A stretch of 64,000 nt of DNA. It comes from Patiria pectinifera. Lineage: Eukaryota > Echinodermata > Asteroidea > Valvatida > Asterinidae. The translations under genes and the position numbers were made by a program. The notes beneath the pieces were generated by a model, which saw only the letters and a list, made by a program, of their open reading frames with translations, ran no database searches and was not told the origin of the DNA. The first letter of the stretch is position 1. Every line of letters begins with the position of its first letter. Positions 12,061 through 24,844 of this stretch are shown here, piece after piece. The stretch covers positions 30,621,916 to 30,685,915 of the forward strand of contig CM057148.1 in the NCBI GenBank assembly GCA_029964075.1, written 5' to 3'.

Positions 12061-13940
12061 ACACACACTATTACACAGGCCGGTAGCCAGCAGGGGTCAG
12101 GTCCCCGAAATGGGCCGCATGTACACACATACTGAAATATATCCTTGTGGAGTCATGTCTTTGTTCTTGTGTACTATAGTTTTAGAGATTGAAAGTGAAC
12201 TTTCAAAATGTTTCTTGTTTAACCAGAATTAATTTCCTGGGCTGAAGTTCGGACTTAATATCCCTTACATAAAATACTTCAATTTGCGACGGATCAACAC
12301 ACCTTGGAAATTCCTAGTTTTGGAGTAAAATGCATATATCTATTTCGTGACAACCTTGTTCACACTTTCTTTTTGATTCGCCCTGTATTTGCACACAGCA
12401 TAGCAAGGTTGATGGCATCATTGTTAACAAGAGCGGATCGAGAACACAATTTTAGGGGCGGCCCAATTTTGGGGGATGCTAGATTCTCTGTGGTGCGATT
12501 TGAGGCAATTTCTGACCACTTTGATCAGTCTTTCAGGAAAAGATGGTGGTGTACGCAGTGCCTGCCTTTATTGTGACGTCACTTAAAACAATATTGGGTT
12601 CGCTTTGTGTGTGTGTGCTCTTTTTTTTGGGGGGGGGGTGTTGCCGCCCCCCCCCCCGGATCCGTCCTTGTTTGTTAACAGCCGTATGTAGCACAATGCA
12701 CAACAGGGAGCAAGGATGTTGGGATACTTTCAGTACCCAAGCGTTCGTTACTACAAATCGACCAGATATAGAAGACTGTTTCCCTCCCCCCTCCCCCGGG
12801 CCCCCACCCCCCTTGAAAAAATGGGGACCGGTAGCTAGCTCCCACTTTAAGCCATTGATTGGATTACTCTTCACGCGCAGCATGATTTTTAGCTGTTTCG
12901 GAAATAAGCCGAAACAGCTGTTTTCGTTCAGATTGTGTTGAGCTGTTTCGGTGACACAGCGAAACAATTTTGTTTTCGTTAAGATTCTTTTTCCCTATTA
13001 TTCAGTCTTTTTGTCCAAAAGGTTTGTACACGTTATTCTTCTACCAATCAAATTGACTTCAAACTAGGAACACACTTAGGAACACTTTCTTTTTTTGTGT
13101 CGATTTTTAATGTTGTTTCTCTCATCTCCATACCTCCTCAATAAAAATGCTATATTAAAATTATTTTTGTATTAGGTTCGGTAGGTCATGTATGCACATA
13201 ATTTCGTAAAAAAAGTTTGACTTCATCATGGCTTCATAAAAAAAATGTGATTTTTGAAACACAGTTAGCCGAAACAGCATGTGTTTGTCATCAAACACAC
13301 TTCTTGATTTTTTAATCGCTATTCAGCATTGTGCATGGACGATAGTTGAACACATGGTTATCAAAAAACTGACTCTTGTCTTACCACAAAAAGTACGCAA
13401 AATCGCCAGTGTCTCCCTGAATGCAACTTTCAAGCATTTTAACTGGTTTTAAATACTAAAGAGTAATATTTTTATTAAATATTCCTAGAGACACTTCAAA
13501 ATTCATCAAAAATCGAAGCTCATCACCACCGAAACGGCACATTTTTTGTCAAAATGCCATTTTGCAAAAGGTTGGTTGCGCGCACATTTTACCATTGTGA
13601 ATTTGAATTCAAATCAGGAGGAGGGATTCAGACCTTTGCACGTCGTACATATAATGTGCATAAGGAACCAGACTACCAGTTTAGTCGACCGATAGTCTTA
13701 GATCAGTTATTCTCTTATATAGTGTTTGCAATCATTAACGTTATCCATTGGTGATCTTTTTAGCCGACACTAGCTATAATGTGGCGTGATCAGGCCTGCA
13801 CGTAAAGCTAATGATATGCTGTTTTTTATCGTTTCGTGATTGAGCTGTAGTTTAACTTTCTTTGTGACGTCTCTTAGTTGTTAAAAGTGTAGGTAAGTTG
13901 TTTTTTTTTTCTTATTTACTACGGGAATGTGTGCTTAACC
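12061..13940. other. Non-coding stretch with G/C homopolymers and a hairpin
   Basis: No gene recognised. It contains a G9/C9 pair near 12630-12660 and a hairpin at 12891-12919 (agctgtttcgg / ccgaaacagct). The longest frames here are driven by the poly-G/poly-C tracts and show no domain. Confidence 0.5.
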
Positions 13941-13944
13941 GGTT

Positions 13945-14540
13945 TTATACACTTTGTTTTAAGACCAGTTGGAGTCTCGATGGGTAATGGCTATTATCAG
14001 CATCCAGACTCCAAACGTTTTTTTTTTTTTTTTCATTCATAGTGTTTAATACCGGTCAAGCAAATATTGATTCCATTCAAAAATACCTTTTCGATATCAA
14101 AACCAGAAACTTTACGATTCAAAACTCAAAACCAGTAAAAAAAAATACAAATTTCCAACGACTTTGTTTAACGATTTTATGCTATATTTAACGATTTTAA
14201 GCTATATTATGGAATTTCCCTGTCGCACAAAGTCTTAAACAATTTTTTATATGGATATTGGCGTGCCCGTCGCACGGACTGCGCGATGTGGCGCAGAACT
14301 CAGCTTTTTCCGGTGTAGCGTGAATAGGACTATGAAATAGCTAGTCACTGGTAGTATCTCGCATGCATACGTGATGATTGTGAACGTTCAACCAATATGT
14401 TCAAATAATTCCAAATTTCATTGAAGCTGGAAAGGTGTTTCAGACCGGCCAGCCGGTCTTTATCATCCGTTTAAGAAAGGCCACATGAAGGGCTCTCGAC
14501 CAATATGAATGGGTAATTTGTCTAAGGCATTTATGAATGT
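13945..14540. repeat. Dispersed repeat 'A', copy 1 (about 600 bp)
   Basis: Collinear with 39297-39895. Shared landmarks in order: tttaagaccngttg, agtgtttaataccg, 'ggcgtgcccgtcgc', actgcgcgatgt, cgcatgcatac, gaacgttnaaccaat, and 'tatttatgaatgtg' at the end. A shorter related piece lies near 50358-50640. No coding sequence. Confidence 0.75.
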
Positions 14541-14936
14541 GGATTATTTTACGAGGCTACGACTCACCGTACAAGTCATTATTTTTTTACATACTTACTG
14601 TATTGTTCATGTTTTTGAATAGCCTCTGCAACCAATTGCATATATAAACGGGACTGACTAGATTATTTAAAAAAAAAAAAAACAGTCCACATTTACATAA
14701 AACGAGTAGTTTTTTATATATAGATATTTTGACGGGTACCACATTACCTATTTTTCGTTAAAGGGCTTGACGTTAATTATGACATGAATCATAATTCGGG
14801 AACATATTTTGTGCAAATCTACTTCTCTTAAATGTGCGAAAACTGAACAGGTGTAAATTATTTTAACATTTAATATTTTCCATACTTTTCATGACTAATG
14901 ATAGCGCTGTTGTTGCCCTGAAAAAAATCATGGGGG

Positions 14937-15081
14937 TTACATTTACCCAACTTTTGGTGCAAACTGCAACTACCCGAAATGTTGGTAAATAACTCTGAAC
15001 ACATCAGATGGGAGTAGGCTTACCTAGATTTTGGGAACTTGCAGTTTTAACCCATAATTTGGTAAATGTAACCCTTATGAT
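14937..15081. mobile_element. Short MITE with inverted ends atcatgggggttacatttac
   Basis: The left end atcatgggggttacatttac is mirrored by gtaaatgtaacccttatgat at the right end, enclosing 145 bp. No coding capacity. It is probably a non-autonomous DNA transposon; the superfamily is not determined. Confidence 0.72.
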
Positions 15082-15329
15082 TTGTCAATAGTGTGTTGTG
15101 TCCTTTCAGGAAGATACTGTTGAAAAAATAGAACATTTATGTGAGAAAATATCAAACATTCTGACAAATGTTAGTGTTGAAATAGCTGTAACATTGAGGT
15201 TTCTGTCTGAAATGCCATTTGGCTTTGGCTCATGGATATGAAAATCATGTAAGCATAAACACCAAAATTGCACCAAATGCCCTTATGTTTGGCAAAATGA
15301 AAATTGAAATAATGTTAATTGCGACACAA

Positions 15330-16310
15330 ATTCTTACCCCTCAGCCGAGAGGCTCGAGGGGTATTGTCATCGCCTACAGGGTCCGTCCGTCCGTATGTCT
15401 GTATTTCCTCCGGGCAGCTTAGTTTCCGGATGATAACTTGAGTTAGAAATGTTGTTTGGGATTGTAACTTCGGTAGGGGGTTGCCCTTAGGAGTTGGCAA
15501 GTTGAGATTGGTTTTGAGGTCAAAAGGTCAAAGGTCAAGGTCACCGTGGTGAGTTAAAGGTAAATGGTTTCTGGATGATAACTTGAGTTGGAAATGAGAT
15601 TTTGGTGTCTAACTTTGGTAGTGGGTTGCCCTTGGGAGAAGGCAAGTTGGGATTGGTTTTGGAGTCAAAAGGTCAAAGGTCAATGTCACTGTGGTTAGTT
15701 AAAGTTAAATGGTGTCCGGATGATAACTTGAGTTGTAAATGAGATTTTGGTGTCTAACTTTGGTAGTGGGTTGCCCTTGGGAGTAGGCAAGTTGGATTGG
15801 TTTTGAGGTCAAAAGGTCAAAGGTCAAGGTCACTGTGGTGAGTTAAAGGTAAATGGTTTCCGGATGATAACTTGAGTAGTAAATGAGATTTTGGTGTCTT
15901 ACTTAGGTAGGGGGTTGCCCTTGGGAGTAGGCAAGTTGGGATTGGTTTTGAGGTCAAAAGGCCAAAGGTCAAGGTCACTGTGGTTAGTCAAAGGTAAATG
16001 GTTTCCGGATGATAACTTGAGTTGGAAATGAGATTTTGGTGTCTTACTTAGGTAGGGGGTTGCCCTTGGGAGTAGGCAAGTTGGGATTGGTTTTGGGGTC
16101 AAAAGGTCAAAGGTCAAGGTCACCGTGGTGAGTTAAAGGTAAATGGTTTCCAGATGATAACTTGAGTTAGAAATGGGGTTTGCCAAAAAATTACAGGCAT
16201 GTTGGGATTGGTTCTGAGGTAAAAGGTCAAAGTCACCATGTTCAGTTAAAGGTTAATGGTTTCGGATGATAACCTGACTCGGGCTGGGGGGTTTCAACAG
16301 CAACGCTGTT
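15330..16310. repeat. Tandem array, unit about 146 bp, each with an AGGTCA direct repeat
   Basis: Six units: five contain 'aaggtcaaaggtcaaggtcac' or a one-base variant (around 15525, 15668, 15812, 15958, 16104), and a decayed sixth lies near 16220. Each unit also holds 'tttccggatgataacttgag' and 'gggttgcccttgggag'. The minus-strand frame at 15899-16123 is a product of the repeat. The left boundary carries the 'ccgagaggctcgagggg' sequence. Confidence 0.85.
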
Positions 16311-16539
16311 ATTTTAAAATATTACATTAAAAATTGCATTACATGAGCCCTTTAAATATTTAGCTTTTTACACAAAATGTTCTTTTTGCATTTGCATTTG
16401 CGTTTGTTTTATTTTCCGCGATGATATATTTTATAAATTGAAATTCTCGCTTTTGCTCGTTTTTGTTATACTCTTTTTTTTATTAATTTTTATTTAAATG
16501 TTTAACATGCACAACTTTTTTTTCATGTTAGTGGTGCGG

Positions 16540-18250
16540 CATTGGGACACAATGATGCATTTTGTGATAAAAGCATTTGCAAGCACTTGGCATGTGAGGT
16601 TTTCATACCATGAACAAAAATGTCAGATATGGAGGAATTTCATATCTCTATATGAAAACTCTATTGTTCTTTAAAACATCACTTTCCTATGACTATGTCT
16701 AGTCTTCATACAATTTAACTACCGACCGAATGCGGAAAAAAATCACAATTGACCTCTGATGACCCTCTAGAGGTCATTGTCATTTGTATTAACTGCACTA
16801 ACTCTATTTATAGCTATTTGTACGATTTACTCCTTAAACCCCAATTGTTTTTCAGACCCAAGTCATAATGTTAGGTGGCTCATGCTATGAAAAGAATTCC
16901 ATATGTAGGGACTTTCATATCTGAACTCTGATGGCCTTCAAGGGTCAATGAACTTTGCGTTTCCTATTATTAAATAAGAGGATTAACTATTCAAAACATC
17001 ACTTTTTTTATTAGCCGTATCTAAGTTTGGGTATTCTTGCCATGATATGAATTTTAAGTTGTATAGACATTTTATATTTGACCTCTGATGACCTTTGCTG
17101 GGTCAATAAACTTGTACACTCTGATTGCCGTAATTTATCATGTTAAATCTTCCAAATGCCATTTTTTCAAGACCGAAGTCTAATAAGAGTAAAAGAAGTT
17201 TTTTAAATAATTATTCTGCAACATGACATGACGTCAGACCATTGGTCTGACGTCTTCCGCAATAGCGAAAAAATATTGGCGAGACATCGGACAAGCATCA
17301 CTCTCTAACAGTTACGATTGGGCTTGGTAAAAACAAAAATAAAAACGTGGTTATCCAAGTTCATCTGGATACAGCAGGGTGTAATTAGGTACAAAAGCGT
17401 GAATTTTCCTTGACATTATGTACATTTTCCATTACAAAACAGACCCACATATTTCTATTCCAATCTCATTATATTGCGTCTGCCAATAAAAGAAGGAGAA
17501 ACGAGGTCAGAGGTCACCTCAACATTCTTTCTGGGGTCTGACTTTATATTATGACTGTAAACAAATAGTTGCAATATCGTTCTTTGGCACTATTAAGGCC
17601 TGGGTCACGAAAAAAATGGCGTTTTGAGGAAAAAAAATATGATAGATAACGGCAACTAAGATATACAAAGTGCATTGGCCTCTCCAAGGGTATTTATACG
17701 TCAAATATGATGTCTCCACATCTGAAAATTCTTTTCATGGTACAACGAGTAAAGTTTTAGACTTGCGTCATGCAAAAAGTGGCATGGACAATTGTGTTAC
17801 TCTTATTAATATCAATATGAAGACTATGGTTTTACAAAGGTCATGACCTCTTGTAAGGTCACCATAGGTTGACTATGAAATGATGTATATATAAAAATTC
17901 TCTTTTTAGCATGAATACCTTTCATTTAGACATGAATCGTGAAAATATGGGGTTTTAAGAATAAATCTTACAAATAGCTATAAACAGGTTTACAAGTGGT
18001 CATTGACCTCTCAAAGGTCACTAGAGGTCAGAAATTAATTGTTCCCACATCTGTTCATTATTTTCGTTGTATGAAGACGTATGACTTAGACTTGGGTCAT
18101 ACGAAAGTGAAGTTTTAAAGAACAAAAGTAATGAATAGATTATGTAAGTTAATTGACCTCTCAAAGGTCACCTGAAATGCCTCCATATCTGAAAATTGTC
18201 TGCACTGCATGACATGAAGAACCAACATGCGAAGTTTCATGCTTTTATCA
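16540..18250. mobile_element. Large foldback element (inverted arms of about 0.75 kb)
   Basis: Left-arm sequences recur reverse-complemented on the right in mirrored order. For example, 'ttctttaaaacatcacttt' plus 'gtcttcatacaa' near 16665-16715 pair with 'aaagtgaagttttaaagaa' and 'ttgtatgaag' near 18065-18125. 'tgacctctgatgacc' on the left pairs with the aggtca-rich text on the right, and 'atgcattttgtgataaaagc' with 'gcttttatcatgc'. The centre is a near-perfect 25-mer, gacgtcagacc-attg-gtctgacgtc, at 17231-17255. No transposase frame. Confidence 0.7.
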
Positions 18251-18251
18251 T

Positions 18252-18470
18252 GCAGATGTCTTACCACTCGACCACGGAGCTAACAAATTAGGTTAGATAT
18301 CTGCACTAGAAAGCAGAAGGTCGTGGGTTCGAGTCCCACCCGAGTGATTTTGTCCAACTTTCACTCGGGAGGTAACACACTGAGTATACAGTGTATATAC
18401 GTTGGTGAAGGGCAAAACCAAATTTGATTTACATCACCCTGACGCAAAAATTCAATGTCATGAATAGTTA
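18252..18470 (+). repeat. tRNA-derived SINE copy 1, with an inverted head fragment in front
   Basis: The B box 'ggttcgagtcccacc' lies at about 18328. It is followed by a body shared with the next copy (cgggaggtaacacactgag, ggtgaagggcaaaacc, cgacgcaaaaattc type end). Immediately upstream, 18252-18285 is the reverse complement of the family's A-box head (gttagctccgtggtcgag), so two partial heads abut tail to head. Confidence 0.78.
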
Positions 18471-18509
18471 ATGTACCCGCTGCTATGTAAATTAGATTCG
18501 AACCGGCCA

Positions 18510-18716
18510 ACCGATCCCGTTAGCTCGGTGGTCGAGTTGTAAGACATCTGCACTAGAAACCAGGAGGTCGTGGGTTCGAGTCCCACCCGAGTGAATTGTT
18601 TTCCAACTTTCATTCGGGAGGTAACACACTGAGTATACAGTATACAGTGTATATACGTCGGTGAAGGGCAAAACCTAATTTGATTTATATCACCCCGACG
18701 CAAAAATTCCATCTTA
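18510..18716 (+). repeat. tRNA-derived SINE copy 2 (nearly full length)
   Basis: It has A-box text gttagctcggtggtcgag, a tRNA-like middle, and the B box gggttcgagtcccaccc. The roughly 120-bp body ends in 'cccgacgcaaaaattcc' and is shared with copy 1. A 'tatacag' direct duplication near 18636 distinguishes this copy. The stems do not make a canonical cloverleaf, so this is a retroposon and not a tRNA gene. Confidence 0.82.
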
Positions 18717-18837
18717 TAAATAAAAACCTACAATTAATCTGCTTGCTCAATTGTACATTTCAAAAAAAAAAATACTTAAGACTTACCTGTTCCATAATTA
18801 ATTATTGTATTATTAATTTTATTCGTTTTTATTGACA

Positions 18838-18928
18838 TTGTAAGCGCTGTGATTTTGTTTCACAAAGTAGAGCGTATTTAAATGCCCGGTATTATTATTA
18901 TTATATTTATTTTTATTATTATTATTAC
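18838..18928 (+). repeat. SINE 3' tail fragment ending in (att)n
   Basis: Text of the form 'gtaagcgctgtgattttg ... agagcgtatttaaatgccc', followed by attattattatta, is the usual 3' end of tRNA-SINEs with TA-rich tails. The 5' part is missing. Confidence 0.55.
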
Positions 18929-18929
18929 G

Positions 18930-20095
18930 ATCTGACCTACCCTTGATTTTGTTTTGGAAATGTCTATAACCTAAAAACCCAATACAAAACAAGTAATTGA
19001 ATTTAGCATGTTGAGTTTGTAATGTTGAGTGCGTAAGAAATGGTGATTATATTTAAAAGATATATTCGAAATCATATGAATACGTCATCATGACGTCATC
19101 CTAATTTATATCTGTATGGACACACCATGTTTCAACCCATTCCGCCAGGTAGTCGTAGTATAGTACGTTTATTTCAATGTTGTCCTTGGAAATGTACAGT
19201 GTTCACAATAAGCTGAAATAAAATCATACAAGTTTTATCAAATAAAAATCATAAAGGTTTTTTTTTTTATCAAATGAGGTAGTTATTTGGATATAAGCAT
19301 TGGAAAATATGCCTTTCAGACGACATCACCTAACACATAATGAAGACGCCATACTTTGTCACGAGGTCTTTACATGCTAACATCCATCCAAGTATGACAA
19401 AGATGAATGCTCAAAGAGGCCTCATGAAAGAACTATAAAAGTCTAAGTGATTTTGTGATGGAACTCCCAAGAAAAAAAAAAACTGGAATAAATGATTTCC
19501 GCAAAGTTGCAAAAAGGCCACGCACAGAAACTCGGAAAAAGAAAAAGAGATTTTTGTTATTATGCTGGATGCTTTTTTCATGCTTTTGGAGTAAAAGTTC
19601 TAAACGAGTTCAGTTCATAATGTACTCGTCGTTATCAAAATGAAGAAAAAAAAACGGACCGCATGGAATGCGACATTTTAGCTTTAAACTTTCGATGACT
19701 AAATATAATTACCTTACTTTTCTGTCACCAGGAGTAAGTGAAATTCAGGAGTAAGTGAATTTGGTTCGATTTGGTAGCCAAATTGCAATAACACTGTATG
19801 TACTCACATATATTTTGTATAAACGCACACTGTAAACAATAGGATAGACAATGCTATTATATGCCTTGAAATTAAGCAAGTATCAAAAATCTAACTTTCG
19901 CGCGTTGACATTTTGTATCCTAATTTAACAATTCAATTAATAAGTTAATATTAAAGGATGGTAATTTGTGTTTTTACGAACTAAAGTTTAGTGTAACCTA
20001 ATTTTGGTTTATCTTTGATTTTTTTGTTCAGGATGTGCTACAAACCAATATAATTATGCTCTGAAGGGATATATATATATATCAGTAAGGAAATT
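18930..20095. other. AT-rich stretch without recognised gene or repeat
   Basis: Only short chance reading frames. One TGACGTCAT motif lies near 19090. Nothing else supported. Confidence 0.4.
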
Positions 20096-20098
20096 CTT

Positions 20099-20495
20099 TA
20101 ACCCTAAAAGGGCCGGGCTATTTTGATCATATCTCAGCCGGGGCGCGGGGCCTTAAGATCTCGGCCATCGAGTGACGAAAAATGTTGAAACTCAGTACAT
20201 GCATCGAACAATTTATTTTGAATATATCCGAGAAATTTCATGACTATAGGTCAAAAAGTTTTGGAATAATGGCTAATTAATTATTCATATGCCTTAATGG
20301 TAATTCTGCTCTGTGTACACTACGTATGTGGGGAAATTCAGTTTTTCACGCCACGTAGCGCCGGAAATTGTCCGATTTTTATGTTTTTGGTACAGAAAGA
20401 TGTGCAAGGCTCGAGGCTAAAAAAGTCAGAACGGTTCGGGTCGCATTTTTTTTTTAAGCTATCGCGGGAAAGTTGAGGGGGGGGGGGGTATTAAC
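20099..20495 (+). mobile_element. Dispersed element 'B', copy 1 (about 390 bp)
   Basis: It begins taaccctaaaagggccggg. Landmarks shared with copies at 34382-34779 and 37957-38355: atctcggccatcgagtgacg, 'cccaagaaatttcatgacta' type text, ttttggaattatggctaatt, attctgctctgtgtacac, tttttatgtttttggta, and a final poly-G. The 34-kb copy ends with the reverse complement of the start, so the family has inverted termini. Confidence 0.8.
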
Positions 20496-20792
20496 CCAAT
20501 CACAAAACTCAGCTTCGTGGTTTTATCCTGGGGTTCACGGTCTCAAACTGTTTAGTCAAGTACAGCTAAAGAAGAACGTTTACAAAGGCCTGTTTCAGAC
20601 GTCGTGCTTATGCCGTGTCGAATACAATTGAATTTAGCGCGATGTTAGCACGGCATAAGCGCGGCAGTGGTTTCAAATTACTCAATTACAACGCCTAGTC
20701 GGATATAAATACATCCAACATGGCGGACCAACAGTCACAGTCAAAAATGTCATTTTGTGATCTTAATCAATTAGATTAGATTGTACGAAGAC

Positions 20793-20826
20793 ATGGGGAA
20801 TTGAAGATATATCTTCAATTCCCCAT
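20793..20826. repeat. Perfect 34-bp palindrome
   Basis: The half-site atggggaattgaagata is followed directly by its exact reverse complement with no spacer. The right half continues into a ~120-bp segment (20811-20935) repeated at 22443-22560. Confidence 0.9.
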
Positions 20827-20935
20827 TTTTCTGGCTCTCAGAACTCTCTAATATAGAATATTTTGAGGGTTAACTTTTATTCATGAGTTTGGCGGAGGGG
20901 TCTAGGCCCATTTACAGTTAGTGTGCATCCCTTTG
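20811..20935 (+). repeat. Direct repeat, copy 1 of 2
   Basis: Shares with 22443-22560 the landmarks tcttcaattncccaattt-like text, ctcagaactctc, tagaatattttgagggt, and cttttattcatgag. Spacing of the landmarks is equal in the two copies. Non-coding. Confidence 0.7.
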
Positions 20936-21050
20936 ATTCTTGAAGATCATTCTCTATGCAAGTCGCCATATTTGTTGATGCGTTTGTTAGTTTACATGTT
21001 GATGCGTTCTTTACTCGTACACACGTTGCGAGCATGCCCATTCCTAATTA

Positions 21051-21226
21051 TACACTGTTATTTCGGTTGGGTAAAAATCAAACGGTTTCGTACTATATGA
21101 ACCTATAGCAACCTGTTGTGTAAACTGTTGTTTACACAACCTATGTAAAATATTACACAACTTGTTCATTTTTTTTACACAACTGGTTGCTAGGTTCATA
21201 CAGTACACAACCGAAATAACAGTGTA
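21051..21226. mobile_element. 176-bp MITE with TA target duplication (Tc1/mariner-like)
   Basis: The termini are cactgttatttcggttg and its exact reverse complement caaccgaaataacagtg, each bordered by TA. The interior also folds (ttgtgtaaactg/tttacacaac type stems). TA duplication with perfect ends suggests a Tc1/mariner-mobilised MITE. No protein. Confidence 0.85.
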
Positions 21227-21468
21227 ACCAATGTTCACGGCATTAGCACGACGAACGGTTTCAAACGTCGTGCTACTGCCGTGTCGAATACAACTTCCAT
21301 TCGAAGTTGGCCGGCCAACTTAAATCGGGAATGAAAAAGAAAAACAACCAATAGGATGCCCCGACAAATGCATACATGGCTTGTGTATCGAAGGAAACCA
21401 GTAATAAAATAGAGAACAAGGAAAACAGTCCCCAAATTGCAAATGATGTTGGCAAAAAATGATGAAGT

Positions 21469-21825
21469 TTGAGACACGTGGAAACTACACTTCGAAGACT
21501 CTACAACCAACAGTACATAATTGACAGAAAGACACAAATCGTGTTACAGACAGGAATTACAGACTATGGAAAGCCCTCGGCTTCGCGGGATTCACAAATA
21601 AGATTACTGGAATATTACAAGCTCTCTACGGGAAGTGTTTTGAGGGTAAATGGCGAACTGACAGACTGGTTCTACACAACAGTAGGAGTGCGACAGGGAT
21701 GTGTGAAATCACCTCAGCTCTTTTATATGGAAAATAGGTATCACAATCTAGAGACAATAATAGACATCTTGCAGTTCGCATATGACATAGCGCTCCTTCG
21801 AGGAAGCCGTTCGCCCGGATGCTAA
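21469..21825 (+). pseudogene. LINE reverse transcriptase fragment (decayed)
   Basis: This reading frame contains diagnostic non-LTR reverse transcriptase sequence: RVNGELTDWFYTTVGVRQGC matches the core motif block that precedes 'LSPLLF', here degenerated to VKSPQLF. About 30 residues later comes LQFAYDIALL, the catalytic 'FADD' box with the first aspartate changed to tyrosine. The remaining fingers/palm, endonuclease and 3' UTR are absent, and the frame breaks near 21825 although related text may continue to about 21950. It is a dead 5'- and 3'-truncated copy. The style resembles RTE/craTA-like LINEs, but the clade is uncertain. Confidence 0.85.
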
Positions 21826-22442
21826 GCAACTGATTAAGACCTCTCAGCCAAACAAGACCATCTCAACTGGACCACCAAAGACATGGACAGCTCAGTGCCA
21901 CTCAACACCGTCGCCCTTGCAAAAAATATCATTGATCTACGTGACGCCCCCTCCCCCATGAAATGCGTATAGGGAAAGCCGTAAGGCTGCCCAAAGTTAC
22001 AAAACAACTTGACAACCAAAGACATCCGCAGCAACAGCATCTGATAACTTTTTCAAAAAAACAACAACGGTGTTCATTGTTGCGTATAGGGATGCAACCC
22101 TGCAAATAAATTCCCATAGACACTAGTGCTAAATGCCCATACTTTAAAATTCTTTTAAAAATACTCAGAACCCTCACAGGTATTCAAGCTGCACAGAAAA
22201 GTGATGATCATGTCATCTTTCGTTTTCTTTTCATTTTTTGGTGGGTTGACCATTGACTTTTCGAATTATTCTCACCCAAAGAAGACGACCCCTATTTTCC
22301 CCAAAGCGGAATAGTAGCCATCTTGAAAAACGATCCCTCCACAACATGGCAAAATAGCGCCACTTTCGAGCCCCATAACATCCAAAATGCTCAGAATCGG
22401 AAGCCCCAAGTCCGGGCCAGAGGTTCATTACCATCATTATCT

Positions 22443-22560
22443 CTTCAATTTCCCAATTTTATGGCGCTCAGAACTCTCTTATTTAGAATATTTTGAGGGT
22501 ATAACTTTTATTCATGAGCTCGGCGGATGGATTTAGGCATATTTAACGGTGTGCACCCAT
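22443..22560 (+). repeat. Direct repeat, copy 2 of 2
   Basis: Second copy of the segment at 20811-20935. It is followed at about 22567 by a long G-rich run (gggcgggggggggg type). Confidence 0.7.
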
Positions 22561-24240
<1,680 letters not shown>

Positions 24241-24250
24241 TATCTATCCA

Positions 24251-24338
24251 TTATTACAGTCGTTTTCCAAGGTCTTTTGTATTGCTGCAAAATGAATGAA
24301 GCAATACACTAAAGACCTTGGAAAAACGACTGTAATAA
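24251..24338. repeat. Long hairpin (35-bp arms, short loop)
   Basis: The left arm ttattacagtcgttttccaa continuing aggtcttttgtattgc pairs with the right arm gcaatac...aaagaccttgg...cgactgtaataa, with a loop of about 15 nt and three extra bases on one side. It could be a minimal foldback MITE or a miRNA-like hairpin; sequence alone does not decide. Confidence 0.8.
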
Positions 24339-24432
24339 CTATATATTTTTATACGGCTTGCCATTTTAAATGTCAAATAAAAAACACTGGGAGGTCTCAA
24401 GCGCTCATTATAACTATATATTTCTTGGGTAT

Positions 24433-24458
24433 TGCCGAGAACTTTAAAGTTCTCGGCA
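24433..24458. repeat. Perfect 26-bp palindrome
   Basis: tgccgagaacttt is followed immediately by its exact reverse complement aaagttctcggca. No function assigned. Confidence 0.9.
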
Positions 24459-24697
24459 TTTTCCCTCAGATAGGACCCTTTTCTCCGCGTGTGCAGGAGC
24501 TTTCTTTTAAAGATTTTATTACATTTAATTTAGGGGAAAAATCTGAAAAAAAGTAAAAACTTGAAAACCAAACAAAAACACAGAAAGTGAAAGAAAAGAT
24601 AGGGGCAAATTCATGTTTCTTTATCCACATTCTGGTTTAAGTACCTCAAAGAAGATACATTGACTTGTCTCGACGTGGTTGAAGTGGTATTTTGATC

Positions 24698-24844
24698 AGT
24701 GTTGTAGTCGAGACCGGATAGTCCGAGACCGAGACCAAGACCGAGACCTGAAGCTGCGAGACCGAGACCGAGACCAGCCCCTTCAAGGCGGACCGAGACC
24801 GAGACCGAAATGGTCCGAGACCGAGACCGAGACCGAGACCGCGG
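24698..24844. repeat. GAGACC hexamer array 1
   Basis: It begins cagtgttgtagtcgagacc and continues as imperfect (gagacc)n with a/g changes to 24842. The second array (26638-26770) ends with the reverse complement of this leader (ctacaacactga), so the two arrays look like versions of one mobile or satellite unit. Confidence 0.85.

Noticed and set aside
12533-12967. Long overlapping frames on both strands (132 and 144 codons)
   Set aside because: Built around poly-G/poly-C runs, with no domain and mutual shadowing.
15899-16123. Repetitive protein on the minus strand (DLWPFDLKTNPNLP units)
   Set aside because: It is the translation of the AGGTCA-containing tandem repeat; the frame is open only in part of the array.
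18290-18600. Possible functional tRNA genes with B boxes ggttcgagtcc
   Set aside because: Stems do not pair as a canonical cloverleaf, the bodies extend into a shared ~120-bp tail, and copies are repeated, so they are SINEs.
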